From the IMG/VR virus record IMGVR_UViG_3300025102_000015, positions 1 to 64,000 of that record: 64,000 nt of DNA. One strand, written 5' to 3'. Of this stretch, positions 12,223 to 21,031 are shown piece after piece. The position numbers were made by a program, and so were the translations under genes. Origin of the DNA: a virus. Under the pieces are notes generated by a model. The model saw only the letters and a list, made by a program, of their open reading frames with translations, was not told the origin of the DNA and ran no database searches. Numbering within the stretch: position 1 is the stretch's first letter; every line of letters begins with the position of its first letter.

Positions 12223-14625
12223 ATGGGTAAAAAGATTACTGAGCTCAACGAAGGCATCATACCATATACTGGAACTGAAGAAGTCGCATTAGTCGATGAA
12301 GCACAAACTCGGCGCGCATCACTGAGTTCGATCGCAAATTACCTGTCTGGAGCAAAGTATGGTACAGCGCAAGATAAACCTTTAGCAACTCCACTGGCTA
12401 ATAGTTTCTTTCAAACAAATCAATCTATAAAAGGTAACCTAAGTGCTAGCGGTAGTCTTGTTGTTGCAGCAGGAGCTGCTATCGCTGTAGGTTCTAACTC
12501 TTCTGTCGTTGGTGGTTGTAATAACTGTGCTTCAGGTACATGTAGTAATATTGGTGGTGGTTGCGCTAACTGCACCACTACTACATATACAGTAATTGGA
12601 GGTGGTCAGAGTAACTGCGCTACAGCTAATCACGGTACTGTTGCAGGTGGTACAGCCAACTGCGCTATAGCAACTTGTAGTACAGTTGGTGGTGGTGGAA
12701 CTAATGTAGCAAGCGCTATAAACAGCACCGTAGGGGGTGGTAGACAAAACTGTGCTAGCGGTAATTACGCTACAGTTGCTGGTGGTGATGATAATGCCGC
12801 AAGTGATGTTTACGCTACTATTGGTGGTGGTTTTTGTAATATTGCTTCAGCTGATGGTAGTACTATTCCTGGTGGATGCTGTAATACATCTACAGGTAAT
12901 TATAGCTCAATACCCGGAGGTCTTAAAAACACTGCTGCTGGAGATTATTCTGTCGTAGGCGGTTATAGCAATCAAACAACTACAGCAGGTGATTATGCAG
13001 GTGTAGTAGCTGGAGGTAATAATTGCGCGACCGGGTTAAGTGCTTTTATTGGTGCAGGTAATGCTAACGCTGCTTCTGGTAATTGTGGGTCGGTAGTTGT
13101 AGGCGGAATGTCAAATATATCCTCAGGCTTAAGTTCGTTTGTTGGTGGTGGTTGCGGTAATGATGCAACAGATGCGGGTAGTGTTGTTGTTGGGGGTCAT
13201 AATAATTGCGCTGCTTGTAAAGGTACATTTGTTGGTGGTGGTTCTAATAATAGTGCGCAGGGTGATTTTGCAACTATTGCTGGTGGTGTTAGCAATAGTT
13301 CATGTGGAAAATTTGGAGCTATAGGTGGTGGATGTAATCATGATTCACAAGATTGTTTTGGAACTATCGGAGGGGGACTTTGCAACTCCGTATCTAACTA
13401 CGGAACAGTAGGAGGAGGTGAATCAAACACCGCATGCGGCTGTTGTCATTCTACTGTGGGTGGGGGTAAAAGTAATAGGTCTACCGGTTGTGTCTCCACT
13501 ATAGCCGGAGGTAGAGGTAACTGCGCGCCAGCTTCCGGAGCGACCGTTGGGGGTGGTAAAGATAATATTGCCTGTGTTTGTTATGCAACTATTGGAGGCG
13601 GTGAAAGCAATAGTATAGACAGTGCAGCGTATGGAGCAATCGTTGGTGGAGCTCAAAACCAAGTCAGTTGCGGTGCTTGTGCATTTGTTGGCGGTGGTTA
13701 TTCTTTATCTGCTCATAATAATTTTGATACAATTGTAGGTGGTTGTAAAAACGATACATACTCTGCCAATGGTACTGGTAACTTTATTGGAGGCGGTCAA
13801 AACAATAAAGTCGCATGTGGTAAGCAAACAGTAATTGTCGGTGGTAGTAAAAACACTACTACGGGGGATGCTAGAAACGGAGTAATAGTTGGTGGTTATT
13901 CAAACGTGGTTGCAGCAAGCGCATTTACAGGTGGTGGTGTTTGTAACTGTGCATGTGGAACATCTAGTGTGATTGTAGGTGGTGCAAAAAATACAACCCA
14001 CGGAACATTTGCTAGTATTGTCGGTGGTTGCGTTAATACAGCACGTAACAGCTATTCAACAGTAGTGGGTGGAAATCAATTATCTGCTGCAGGTAATTGC
14101 TCATTCATAGGTGGTGGTAATGCTCACTGCACGACGACAAATCAGGCTGCAATTGTTGGTGGTTTTTGCAATGCTATTTTAAGGGGAGGTGAAGGTAGTA
14201 CAATAGCCGGTGGTAAAAATCACTTTATTTGCGGACCACATAGCATCATTGGCGGTGGTAGTTCAAATGTAATAAATGGCTGTGGGTGTTGCTCGGTAAT
14301 AGCCGGGGGCAACGCCAGTACCGTATGTACTAGTTTTAGTTTTATTGGTGCAGGTACAGGTAATACTGTTGGTGGTATTGGTTCGGTAGCTGGTCCTGCT
14401 CGTCCGGGCGGCTCTTCCGGAGCAGGCCGGGCCAATTTTTGTCATTCTTCAATATTAGGTTCTAATATTGCAGCGGTTTCTGGTCACATGCTTCATACAA
14501 ATAGATTATGGCTTAGTGCTGATACCGGTGGATGTGGTATACCAATATCAGATCCAAAGGTTGCAGGAGTGGTTTACCGTAATGGTGCTTGTGGTACCTG
14601 TTTGCTTATCTCACTTGGCCCATAA
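12223..14625 (+). CDS. Cys-rich YadA-like beta-roll fibre/adhesin
   Basis: 800 residues. The first 85 (MGKKITELNEGIIPYTGTEE...) look like the virion-anchoring start of marine phage fibre proteins. Residues about 90-745 are some 40 degenerate repeats of about 13-15 residues, pattern xVGGGxxNxAxGxxSxI, as in YadA-head left-handed beta-rolls of trimeric adhesins. About 48 cysteines fall in these repeats, often NNC or GCC, whereas most neighbouring proteins have few. The last 55 residues (RLWLSADTGGCGI to ACGTCLLISLGP) look like a trimerisation or tip segment. Probably a trimeric receptor-binding or head fibre. It follows a late-type promoter and precedes a GT9-like glycosyltransferase. Confidence 0.8.
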   Translation: MGKKITELNEGIIPYTGTEEVALVDEAQTRRASLSSIANYLSGAKYGTAQDKPLATPLANSFFQTNQSIKGNLSASGSLVVAAGAAIAVGSNSSVVGGCNNCASGTCSNIGGGCANCTTTTYTVIGGGQSNCATANHGTVAGGTANCAIATCSTVGGGGTNVASAINSTVGGGRQNCASGNYATVAGGDDNAASDVYATIGGGFCNIASADGSTIPGGCCNTSTGNYSSIPGGLKNTAAGDYSVVGGYSNQTTTAGDYAGVVAGGNNCATGLSAFIGAGNANAASGNCGSVVVGGMSNISSGLSSFVGGGCGNDATDAGSVVVGGHNNCAACKGTFVGGGSNNSAQGDFATIAGGVSNSSCGKFGAIGGGCNHDSQDCFGTIGGGLCNSVSNYGTVGGGESNTACGCCHSTVGGGKSNRSTGCVSTIAGGRGNCAPASGATVGGGKDNIACVCYATIGGGESNSIDSAAYGAIVGGAQNQVSCGACAFVGGGYSLSAHNNFDTIVGGCKNDTYSANGTGNFIGGGQNNKVACGKQTVIVGGSKNTTTGDARNGVIVGGYSNVVAASAFTGGGVCNCACGTSSVIVGGAKNTTHGTFASIVGGCVNTARNSYSTVVGGNQLSAAGNCSFIGGGNAHCTTTNQAAIVGGFCNAILRGGEGSTIAGGKNHFICGPHSIIGGGSSNVINGCGCCSVIAGGNASTVCTSFSFIGAGTGNTVGGIGSVAGPARPGGSSGAGRANFCHSSILGSNIAAVSGHMLHTNRLWLSADTGGCGIPISDPKVAGVVYRNGACGTCLLISLGP

Positions 14626-14664
14626 TAGTATTGATCTTTTACAGTAGCGTATTATATATGATAT

Positions 14665-15558
14665 ATGGCTACTACTGTATTTCACATCGAAGGGGGCATT
14701 GGTAAAAATGTCGCTGCAACAGCTGTAACAGCAGCGTATAAGAAGGCTAATCCTAAGCGAAAGATTATTGTTGTCTCTGCTTGGCCTGAAGTATGGGTTA
14801 AGAATAAGGACATTGCTAGATTCTATAGAATTGGTAACACGCCTTATTTTTATCAAGACGTTATTAAGGGTAAAGATGTTAAAATATTTGCTCAAGATCC
14901 ATATAAGCAAACTAGTCATATTACGAAAAAGTCACACTTAATTAAGACATGGTGTGATATGATTGGTACAAAGTATAATGGAGAAAAGCCTAATCTAAAT
15001 TTTAATTTTAGAGAGATAGAAGAAGCTCGAGCTTATATGAGTCAGTTTGCTGGTGATAACAGACCTTTATTAGCATTTCAACCATTTGGCGGACCTGGTC
15101 CAGATCATCAGCAACACCCTTACTCATGGACAAGAGATATGCACCCTTCTCAAGCACAGGAAGTAGTTGATGGTTTAGCTGAGAAATATAACATTGTGCA
15201 TATATGTTATGAATTTCATCCGAGGTTGAATAACTGTCATCGCTTTGATAAAACAATTGGTAAAAAGCCTCTCTTTGCTATGATTGCTCACGCTGAGAAG
15301 AGATTGTTTATTGATTCATCTCTACAGCATGCTGCTGTACCGCTTCAATTACCATCTGTTGTTGTGTGGGTTAATACACAGCCTAAAGTATTTGGATATG
15401 AAATGCATACTAACATTGTACCTAAGGTAGCGCGTGATGAAGGTACAGTTGATTCATATCTTTACGATTATGACTTCCAGGGTGTCATTCATCAATGCCC
15501 TTATGATAGTGTGGATGAGTTACACGATGTACAAGCTATTATTAAGGCTGTTGGCTAA
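14665..15558 (+). CDS. GT9-like (heptosyltransferase-type) glycosyltransferase
   Basis: 297 residues. The N-terminal IEGGIGKNVAATAVTAAYKK resembles the GxGD start of GT-B heptosyltransferase-like enzymes, and the C-terminal half has FIDSSLQHAAVPLQLPSVVV followed by VNTQPKVFGYEMHTNI, the acceptor/donor loop typical of GT9 and its relatives. No membrane segment. It directly follows the Cys-rich adhesin, so it could glycosylate that protein or the host lipopolysaccharide. It overlaps the convergent neck gene by 4 nt. Donor and acceptor cannot be read from sequence. Confidence 0.7.
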   Translation: MATTVFHIEGGIGKNVAATAVTAAYKKANPKRKIIVVSAWPEVWVKNKDIARFYRIGNTPYFYQDVIKGKDVKIFAQDPYKQTSHITKKSHLIKTWCDMIGTKYNGEKPNLNFNFREIEEARAYMSQFAGDNRPLLAFQPFGGPGPDHQQHPYSWTRDMHPSQAQEVVDGLAEKYNIVHICYEFHPRLNNCHRFDKTIGKKPLFAMIAHAEKRLFIDSSLQHAAVPLQLPSVVVWVNTQPKVFGYEMHTNIVPKVARDEGTVDSYLYDYDFQGVIHQCPYDSVDELHDVQAIIKAVG

Positions 15559-16376
15559 TAATACGAGCCATAGATGTCTGTATCATTGACATCCATATCC
15601 ATTACTTGTGTCTTTGATACATCGTTAATATCATAAGGATCGTGCTCATTAGGATAAGTCTTACCTTCAGATGCTGACTGGTCAAAGAGATCAGTAGATA
15701 GTATACCACTCTTTGTACTATCATAGACTTGCTCATTAACAGGTTCGCTTGATAGCCCTGATTCAAACGAGTAATTAAATCTCTTACCTCTAAGTCTATA
15801 AATGTAATGACCGAGTACAGGGTTCAATACAGCTAAGTCTTGATCCATTCTCTCTGTTACCTGAAACATAACTGAACCTCTTTGATTTGGTCTATCACAT
15901 CCCAACACTTTAAGGTCAATTACATCACCCGCTTTTGGTTCAATTGCTTGAGCAACAGCTGTATAATCAAAATATGCTGATGCTGTAGATTGGAAAGAGC
16001 TTATATGCACAAAGGCTGTAAACTCATCATCAGGATCAAAACCAAACTTAGATAGATTAATAGCGTCATCAGATAGCTCAACGTACATTTGCATACCTGA
16101 TAACGGGCCTTGGAATTGTCTTCTGTTAGTTTCGTTACCAAAGTCTTCACCATATAATAAATCAGCAGCAGAGAGATTAAAAGTGTTAATGTAGTAATCT
16201 ACCGGTATGCCAAAGTTGTTAATTAAATCGTTAAATGCCTGATCAAATACTAACTGCTCAGCTTGTAAGTTATATGGACTAACAAGCTGACCACAAGAAG
16301 GTATAGCAGTTGCTGCTAAAACTTCCTCTGGAAGGCAGTTTAATCTATTTTGATTACATGGAGGCGTTGATGGCAT
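15555..16376 (-). CDS. Neck protein, gp14-like
   Basis: 273 residues; T4 gp14 is about 256. Features of the gp14 type are visible: an N-terminal helix (FDQAFNDLINNFGIPVDYYI), a middle segment INLSKFGFDPDDEFTAFVHI and then AGDVIDLKVLG, MFQVTERMDQ and VLGHYIYRLRGKRFNYSFESG, matching the order of a beta-barrel neck protein that joins head and tail. The Asp-rich C-terminal 40 residues are extra. It is encoded on the minus strand, opposite to terminase and tail genes. It starts 1 nt after the nucleotidyltransferase stop. Confidence 0.7.
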   Translation of the reverse strand: MPSTPPCNQNRLNCLPEEVLAATAIPSCGQLVSPYNLQAEQLVFDQAFNDLINNFGIPVDYYINTFNLSAADLLYGEDFGNETNRRQFQGPLSGMQMYVELSDDAINLSKFGFDPDDEFTAFVHISSFQSTASAYFDYTAVAQAIEPKAGDVIDLKVLGCDRPNQRGSVMFQVTERMDQDLAVLNPVLGHYIYRLRGKRFNYSFESGLSSEPVNEQVYDSTKSGILSTDLFDQSASEGKTYPNEHDPYDINDVSKTQVMDMDVNDTDIYGSYY

Positions 16377-16377
16377 T

Positions 16378-17412
16378 TTACTTCTTCTTTAACATTCCAC
16401 ATGGGGTTCCTTCGTTATCTTCAAACATTTGTACTTCTACACCAGAGTTACCTAGGGTATTTGTTACACCTGGCTTATAGTCGACAGCATAAGCTGCAAG
16501 AGTGTCTAGTAGTGGTCGACCCATTAATTTAATTTGACTAGCAGATCCATTAACGAGATTTGATACATGTGGACATTTATGCTGGTACTGCTTTGGTAAA
16601 GTATTCAGATGCTTTTTTGATAATCCAACTCTATTAACATTTTTACCATTTCTCATATGAGGATTCATGATAGGATCTCCTTGAAAATATTCAGAGAAAG
16701 TTTTAAATCTTTCAGTATAAATTTTATCATACGATGATGATATTAAATCTATAAGATCACCGATAGCTTCTGTATTACGTAACACTTTGAATGCTAAATT
16801 TTCAATACTAAATTCACCTTCACGAGCTAATCCACGCTTTCGCATCTTTGATATTTTATCTTTTAATTCCTTACCACACTCATGTAATTTCTTAGCTTCA
16901 TCGCCATCAGCTCTACTTAACTCTTCCTTTAAAATCTCTATCTCCGTTTCAATAGCTTTAGCTTTTTTAAATACATCATTAACATCTATTGATGGTGGAT
17001 CAAAAGATGGTTCAGTAATCCATTTATCATCTTTTAACGAATAAAGACCAGAAGCGACATGCGGCTCATCTTTATCTTGCATATACATTTCAACATCATG
17101 ACCTTTAAGATTTACATTATGTCTAAGATTCCATACAAACCGAGGACCATCGAGAGATCTCTTAACTAAATCTTCATCCTCATTAATATCTTTAAAGTCA
17201 ATTAATACATGTACATCGAGATCAGAGTGCTCATTGTAATTGTAATTACTATTACTACCAGTTAAGGTAATATCATGTATATCCACTCCTTGAAGATCTA
17301 AACTCTCAACAAAATCATCAGTTATAGCTAAAAGCTTCTTTCTTATGTCAGGGTCGAATTTATTATCCTCCGACCAAAACTTTTGATTGAGTGTGTTATT
17401 GTAGAACCTCAC
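16378..17412 (-). CDS. Pol-beta-type nucleotidyltransferase with C-terminal extension
   Basis: GTG 17412 is chosen: TAAATA lies 5 nt upstream, while the longer ATG start at 17451 falls inside a terminator hairpin. The 344-residue product (after the initiator) has LTGSNSNYNYNEHSDLDVHV near residue 50, the G-S-x(8)-D-x-D signature of pol-beta-type nucleotidyltransferases, with a third Asp (HDVEMYMQD) near residue 105. The middle is charged helix; the last 70 residues form a separate small domain. Such enzymes transfer nucleotides to tRNA, antibiotics or proteins. The placement between neck and head-type genes and the late-type promoter suggest a virion role, which is unusual. Confidence 0.75.
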   Translation of the reverse strand: MRFYNNTLNQKFWSEDNKFDPDIRKKLLAITDDFVESLDLQGVDIHDITLTGSNSNYNYNEHSDLDVHVLIDFKDINEDEDLVKRSLDGPRFVWNLRHNVNLKGHDVEMYMQDKDEPHVASGLYSLKDDKWITEPSFDPPSIDVNDVFKKAKAIETEIEILKEELSRADGDEAKKLHECGKELKDKISKMRKRGLAREGEFSIENLAFKVLRNTEAIGDLIDLISSSYDKIYTERFKTFSEYFQGDPIMNPHMRNGKNVNRVGLSKKHLNTLPKQYQHKCPHVSNLVNGSASQIKLMGRPLLDTLAAYAVDYKPGVTNTLGNSGVEVQMFEDNEGTPCGMLKKK

Positions 17413-17417
17413 AATTA

Positions 17418-17423
17418 TATTTA
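17418..17423 (-). promoter_or_regulatory. Late-type promoter element TAAATA
   Basis: Minus-strand TAAATA 5 nt before GTG 17412; directly downstream of the terminator at 17425-17461. Confidence 0.65.
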
Positions 17424-17424
17424 T

Positions 17425-17461
17425 TAAAAAAGCCCGAAGAGGGGTACTCAACGGGCTTTTT
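17425..17461. terminator. Bidirectional rho-independent terminator
   Basis: GCCCG/CGGGC stem flanked by A6 and T5 runs, so it can act on both strands. It ends the acidic head-type gene and insulates the nucleotidyltransferase promoter. Confidence 0.7.
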
Positions 17462-17484
17462 ATTATTGTTTAATTTTTGAGCGA

Positions 17485-18633
17485 TTAACCTTCGAAAGCG
17501 TTTCTACCTACTGGTAACTTACCTACCTTGTTTTTCCCACCTTTACCATCATTAACAGTATGGTTGAGAGTAGAACCAGCATCTAAGCCGTAACCTCCAC
17601 CGTCTTTCATCTTAGCAGCACCAGTTGGTCTTAAGTTACTAACTTTGTTCTTACCACCATGGCCATAGTTAACTTCATGCTTGAGAGTAGAACCAGCATC
17701 TAAGCCATAACCTCCACCGTCTTTCATTGCTGCCTCTTCATCCTCTTCATAATCTCTAACTTCACTCTTACGACCGGTCTTTTTATTAAACCTACGAGGA
17801 TGATCTCCTTTGTTACCACCATATGTTTTCTGTCTAGCTGTTTCAGCGTCCTCTTCAAATTCTGTGTCAGTAACATCTGTAACATCAACATCAACTTCAA
17901 CTTCAGTTTCTTGTTGTGCTAAGGCAGTTTGTAGAATGTCACAAAGACTTTGTGCTAGTTCACCAGGAATGGAAACTGTGATCTCTTCTGGAACTTCATC
18001 TTCAACATCAAAGTCAGTTTCAGTTTCAATTCCTAAAGCCTCAAGTTCAGTTACATCTTCAGCATCTTCGCCAAAGCTCTCGCTAACCATTACCTTATTA
18101 TAAAGTTTATCAAATACGGATTTGCTCATAAAATTATTTAGGCCAGCGCGTGCAATTTTCTCGTGTTCTTCCAAAAATTCTTCATCTTCTTCATCATTAT
18201 CATGTTTTTTACCCTTTTTCTTATCCTTGAGGGCTTTCTCCATAGACTCATCTGTATCGCCATCATCGTCAACATCCGGATAGTCTGGCCTTTTGCCTTT
18301 TTCTTCTTCATCTTCTTCAGGTCCTACTATACCTGAATAAGGCACTTGATTATATTCCGGGCCTGTTGGATCTGGTTGATCAGTATTACCAGGATTATTA
18401 CCATCACCGTATGTATAACCTTTAATATTGTAGATGTTGTCTTTCTTGTCCTTTTCTGACATCTTTGTAATGTCAACTAGAGGCTCTCTGAAACCGCCTT
18501 CTTTTTGTGGACCTCCGGTTTCAAGTGGAGCTTCTCCAACCGTACCTGCAGGCACATCTTCGTTAACAACTACATTCTTGAAGACATCTTTGTATGCTTC
18601 ACCTAATGATATCCAGTCTTTACTTTTTGACAT
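17485..18633 (-). CDS. Acidic head/scaffold-type protein with C-terminal repeats
   Basis: Start ATG 18633 (MSKSKDWISLGEAYKDVF) lies 5 nt after minus-strand TAAATA; a longer ATG would cover it. The 382-residue protein is highly acidic, with Pro/Asp-rich segments (DYPDVDDDGDTDESMEKAL) typical of internal head or prohead-core proteins of marine myoviruses. A helical block (VFDKLYNKVMVSESFGED) follows. The C-terminus has two 39-residue repeats, each with MKDGGGYGLDAGSTL and GGKNKV. Probably a prohead core or head completion component, inferred from composition and from lying between terminase and neck genes. Confidence 0.6.
   Translation of the reverse strand: MSKSKDWISLGEAYKDVFKNVVVNEDVPAGTVGEAPLETGGPQKEGGFREPLVDITKMSEKDKKDNIYNIKGYTYGDGNNPGNTDQPDPTGPEYNQVPYSGIVGPEEDEEEKGKRPDYPDVDDDGDTDESMEKALKDKKKGKKHDNDEEDEEFLEEHEKIARAGLNNFMSKSVFDKLYNKVMVSESFGEDAEDVTELEALGIETETDFDVEDEVPEEITVSIPGELAQSLCDILQTALAQQETEVEVDVDVTDVTDTEFEEDAETARQKTYGGNKGDHPRRFNKKTGRKSEVRDYEEDEEAAMKDGGGYGLDAGSTLKHEVNYGHGGKNKVSNLRPTGAAKMKDGGGYGLDAGSTLNHTVNDGKGGKNKVGKLPVGRNAFEG
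17564..17727. repeat. Two direct repeats of 47 nt, 117 nt apart
   Basis: Copies at 17564-17610 and 17681-17727 differ by one base in the part compared; the 117-nt period equals 39 codons and duplicates the MKDGGGYGLDAGSTL block. Confidence 0.85.
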
Positions 18634-18638
18634 GTAAT

Positions 18639-18660
18639 TATTTATGCTATGCATTAAATA
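18639..18660. promoter_or_regulatory. Divergent late-type promoters, head protein and terminase
   Basis: Minus-strand TAAATA at 18639-18644 is 5 nt before ATG 18633; plus-strand TAAATA at 18655-18660 is 5 nt before GTG 18666. The intergenic region is fully explained by the two elements. Confidence 0.65.
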
Positions 18661-18665
18661 TTTCT

Positions 18666-20402
18666 GTGGCTAGACAGGATAATATGTTTTATATGGGTAA
18701 TAAGAACTTACCCAACGTTAACTGGAAGGGTGAATACACTAAAGAGCAGGTAAAGAACCTTAAAAAGGCTAGTAGTAATATACTATATTTTGCTGAGAAC
18801 TTCTTTCATATTGTTAACTTAGATAGAGGTAAAGAAAATATACAGTTGTATAAGCCTCAAAAAAGAGCATTAAGAAAGATGAGAGATAATCGATTCTTTT
18901 GTTTGTTAGCTTCTAGACAGATTGGTAAATCGACAATGATGACCATATACATTTTATGGCAAGCATGTTTTAATAATGATCAGCGTATCCTATTAGTGGC
19001 AAACAAAGAGGCAACTGCTATTGAAATCTTTCAAAGAGTGAGGATGGCTTATGAAGAGTTACCTAACTGGTTAAAACCACCGGTGAAGGAGTATGCTAAA
19101 ACTTCTATGACGTTAGAGAATGGTAGTAGAATAGGTATCACAACTACTACCGGTACTGCTGCTCGAGGACAATCTGTTAACTGTCTTGTTATTGATGAGA
19201 TGGCTTTTATTGAGCCGCATTTAGTAGAAGAGTTTTGGAAGTCGGTCTTCCCAATTATTACTTCTTCTAAAAAATCTAAAGTATTTGTATGCTCCACAGC
19301 TAATGGTACTGATAATTTGTTTTATAAATTATATCACGGAGCTATAGAAGGTGAGAATGGATGGGCACATGATAAGATAAAATGGAGCGAGATACCAGGT
19401 CGTGATGAAGCTTGGGCTCAAGCTACTAAAACAGCTATTGGTTCTGCTGATGCTTGGTTACAGGAATTTGAATGCGAGTTTATACATTCTGGCGAATCAA
19501 CATTAGATGATGAATTATTTGAAGAAATGATGTCAAAGGTATCTGACCCTAAAATTATTCTAGATGAGGGTCACTATAAGCTGTGGGAAGAGCCTGATGA
19601 ATCTAAACTTTATGTCGCGGGGGTAGATATATCAGAAGGTGTAGGTGTTGATTCTTCCGTTATTCAAATATTAGATATAACAGATATAAAAGAAATAAAA
19701 CAAGTAGCAGTATATAGAAACAATAAGATACCACCGTTGGAATTTACTAATAGATTATATAAGATTTTACGTAACTGGGGGTCTCCCTTAGCTCTCATAG
19801 AGAGAAACAATTGTGGAGCGCAGGTAGTGGATAGGTTAGCAGTAGATTTAGGATATGAAAAAATAGTATCATATGGTAATGCTAATGCACACCGCCGTAA
19901 TGTTATGAGGGGTATGATAGCTCACACCAATACTAAGTATAAGGGAGTCCTCAACATGAGATACTTCATGAACGAGATAAGAGTCGTCAACATTAATGAA
20001 GAAGAAACTGTAGCTGAGTTAAGAAATTTTGTAAGGTATCCAAACGGTACTTGGAAAGCGCGTGGTGGTTTTCATGATGATAGAGTAATGGCTATGTTAT
20101 ATGGTCTCTTTATATTAGAGAAAGAAATAACAGAAAGATTTTTTGAAATCGTAGAAGTTGATGATATGGGTAAACCTTCTGTTATAGAGCCTATGGACTT
20201 TGGTGTACAATATTTTGAAGATCCAACCTCTATATATCTAGATAATGAAATAGTAGGTGGGTATAATCATGAAATGAATGCTCTTGTATGGGGGATGGGC
20301 GATGAGGTTATATCAGATATGGATGAATTACAAACATTTGGATATCAGTTATTAGGTGAAAAACCACCTCCCAACTGGACTGGTGAGAGTGTTAAGAGAT
20401 AA
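18666..20402 (+). CDS. 17: Terminase large subunit, gp17-like
   Basis: GTG 18666 fits the TAAATA + 5 nt rule; product 578 residues (T4 gp17 is 610). ATPase domain: Walker A ASRQIGKST (K88), Walker B CLVIDEMAF (D177, E178) and the coupling VFVCSTANGT. Nuclease domain: AGVDISEGVGVDSS (D321) with the later acidic pair in FHDDRVMAML (D471, D472). It packages DNA into the prohead by ATP-driven translocation and cuts the concatemer. The adjacent gene on the other strand is the head-type protein; a likely small subunit lies at 32993. Confidence 0.95.
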   Translation: MARQDNMFYMGNKNLPNVNWKGEYTKEQVKNLKKASSNILYFAENFFHIVNLDRGKENIQLYKPQKRALRKMRDNRFFCLLASRQIGKSTMMTIYILWQACFNNDQRILLVANKEATAIEIFQRVRMAYEELPNWLKPPVKEYAKTSMTLENGSRIGITTTTGTAARGQSVNCLVIDEMAFIEPHLVEEFWKSVFPIITSSKKSKVFVCSTANGTDNLFYKLYHGAIEGENGWAHDKIKWSEIPGRDEAWAQATKTAIGSADAWLQEFECEFIHSGESTLDDELFEEMMSKVSDPKIILDEGHYKLWEEPDESKLYVAGVDISEGVGVDSSVIQILDITDIKEIKQVAVYRNNKIPPLEFTNRLYKILRNWGSPLALIERNNCGAQVVDRLAVDLGYEKIVSYGNANAHRRNVMRGMIAHTNTKYKGVLNMRYFMNEIRVVNINEEETVAELRNFVRYPNGTWKARGGFHDDRVMAMLYGLFILEKEITERFFEIVEVDDMGKPSVIEPMDFGVQYFEDPTSIYLDNEIVGGYNHEMNALVWGMGDEVISDMDELQTFGYQLLGEKPPPNWTGESVKR

Positions 20403-20405
20403 ATA
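20400..20405 (+). promoter_or_regulatory. Late-type TAAATA sharing the gp17 stop codon
   Basis: The TAA stop of the terminase gene (20400-20402) is the start of TAAATA, 6 nt before ATG 20412. Confidence 0.6.
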
Positions 20406-20411
20406 TATTAT

Positions 20412-20999
20412 ATGGCCTATAACACCATGCAGCAATCCATGCTCAACAAGTCAAGAGCTGATAAGTTCTTACTTGTTTTTGATATACCCCCTATACTAAG
20501 AGAGTTTAATAAGAAATTTAATCAAGATAATACGTCTATTATTAGTGACTCGGTACAATTTTCTATATTCGGTACAGCTGTACCTGAAATTACAGTACCA
20601 GCTACAGAAACAAGATACGCAGGAAGCACGCTATATGTTACATCCCATAGTAAGAATCCCTATCCACCTGTTAGTGTTCAGTTTAAAGTTGATAATGAAT
20701 ATAAAAACTACTGGGTAATATATCAATGGCTTAACTTATTACACGACCAATATACCGGTACATACAACGCCCGGGAAATAAACGCTGCTGATCCAGATGA
20801 AAATTTTAAAGACTATCAGACAAATTTAACCATTTATGGTAAAGATGAATTTAATAATAATAGAATAAAATTTACCTATACAAAGGCATTTCCTACCACT
20901 GTTGATAAGATAGACTATAACTACCAAACGGCGGATGAGATTACATCCGGGTTTACCTTCGTTTATTCACAATTACATACTGAAGTTATGGATTTTTGA
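20412..20999 (+). CDS. Tail-tube-fold structural protein (195 aa)
   Basis: A tail-tube-like protein: SDSVQFSIFGTAVPEITVPATE and YAGSTLYVTSHSK near the start, a strand-rich middle (PVSVQFKVDNEYKNYWVIYQW), a helix-loop and KFTYTKAFPTTVDKIDYNY near the end, in the same order as gp19 and the tube-initiating proteins. Located between gp17 and the sheath. It could be a tube terminator (gp3/gp15 role), a tube-initiator (gp54) or an extra tube subunit. Stops with TGA. Confidence 0.6.
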   Translation: MAYNTMQQSMLNKSRADKFLLVFDIPPILREFNKKFNQDNTSIISDSVQFSIFGTAVPEITVPATETRYAGSTLYVTSHSKNPYPPVSVQFKVDNEYKNYWVIYQWLNLLHDQYTGTYNAREINAADPDENFKDYQTNLTIYGKDEFNNNRIKFTYTKAFPTTVDKIDYNYQTADEITSGFTFVYSQLHTEVMDF

Positions 21000-21020
21000 A
21001 TATAATTGTCATGAAATAGA

Positions 21021-21026
21021 TAAATA
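21021..21026 (+). promoter_or_regulatory. Late-type promoter element TAAATA
   Basis: TAAATA, 5 nt before ATG 21032 of the sheath gene. Confidence 0.65.
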
Positions 21027-21031
21027 ATTTT

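Noticed and set aside
12532-12747. Minus-strand and alternate-frame open frames within the adhesin gene
   Set aside because: They are shadows of the GG-rich repeats of the real gene and have no promoter or independent coding signs.
17485-18633. EF-hand/dockerin calcium site in DVDDDGDTDES
   Set aside because: The 12th loop position does not carry the required Glu, and similar acidic runs are common in head proteins.
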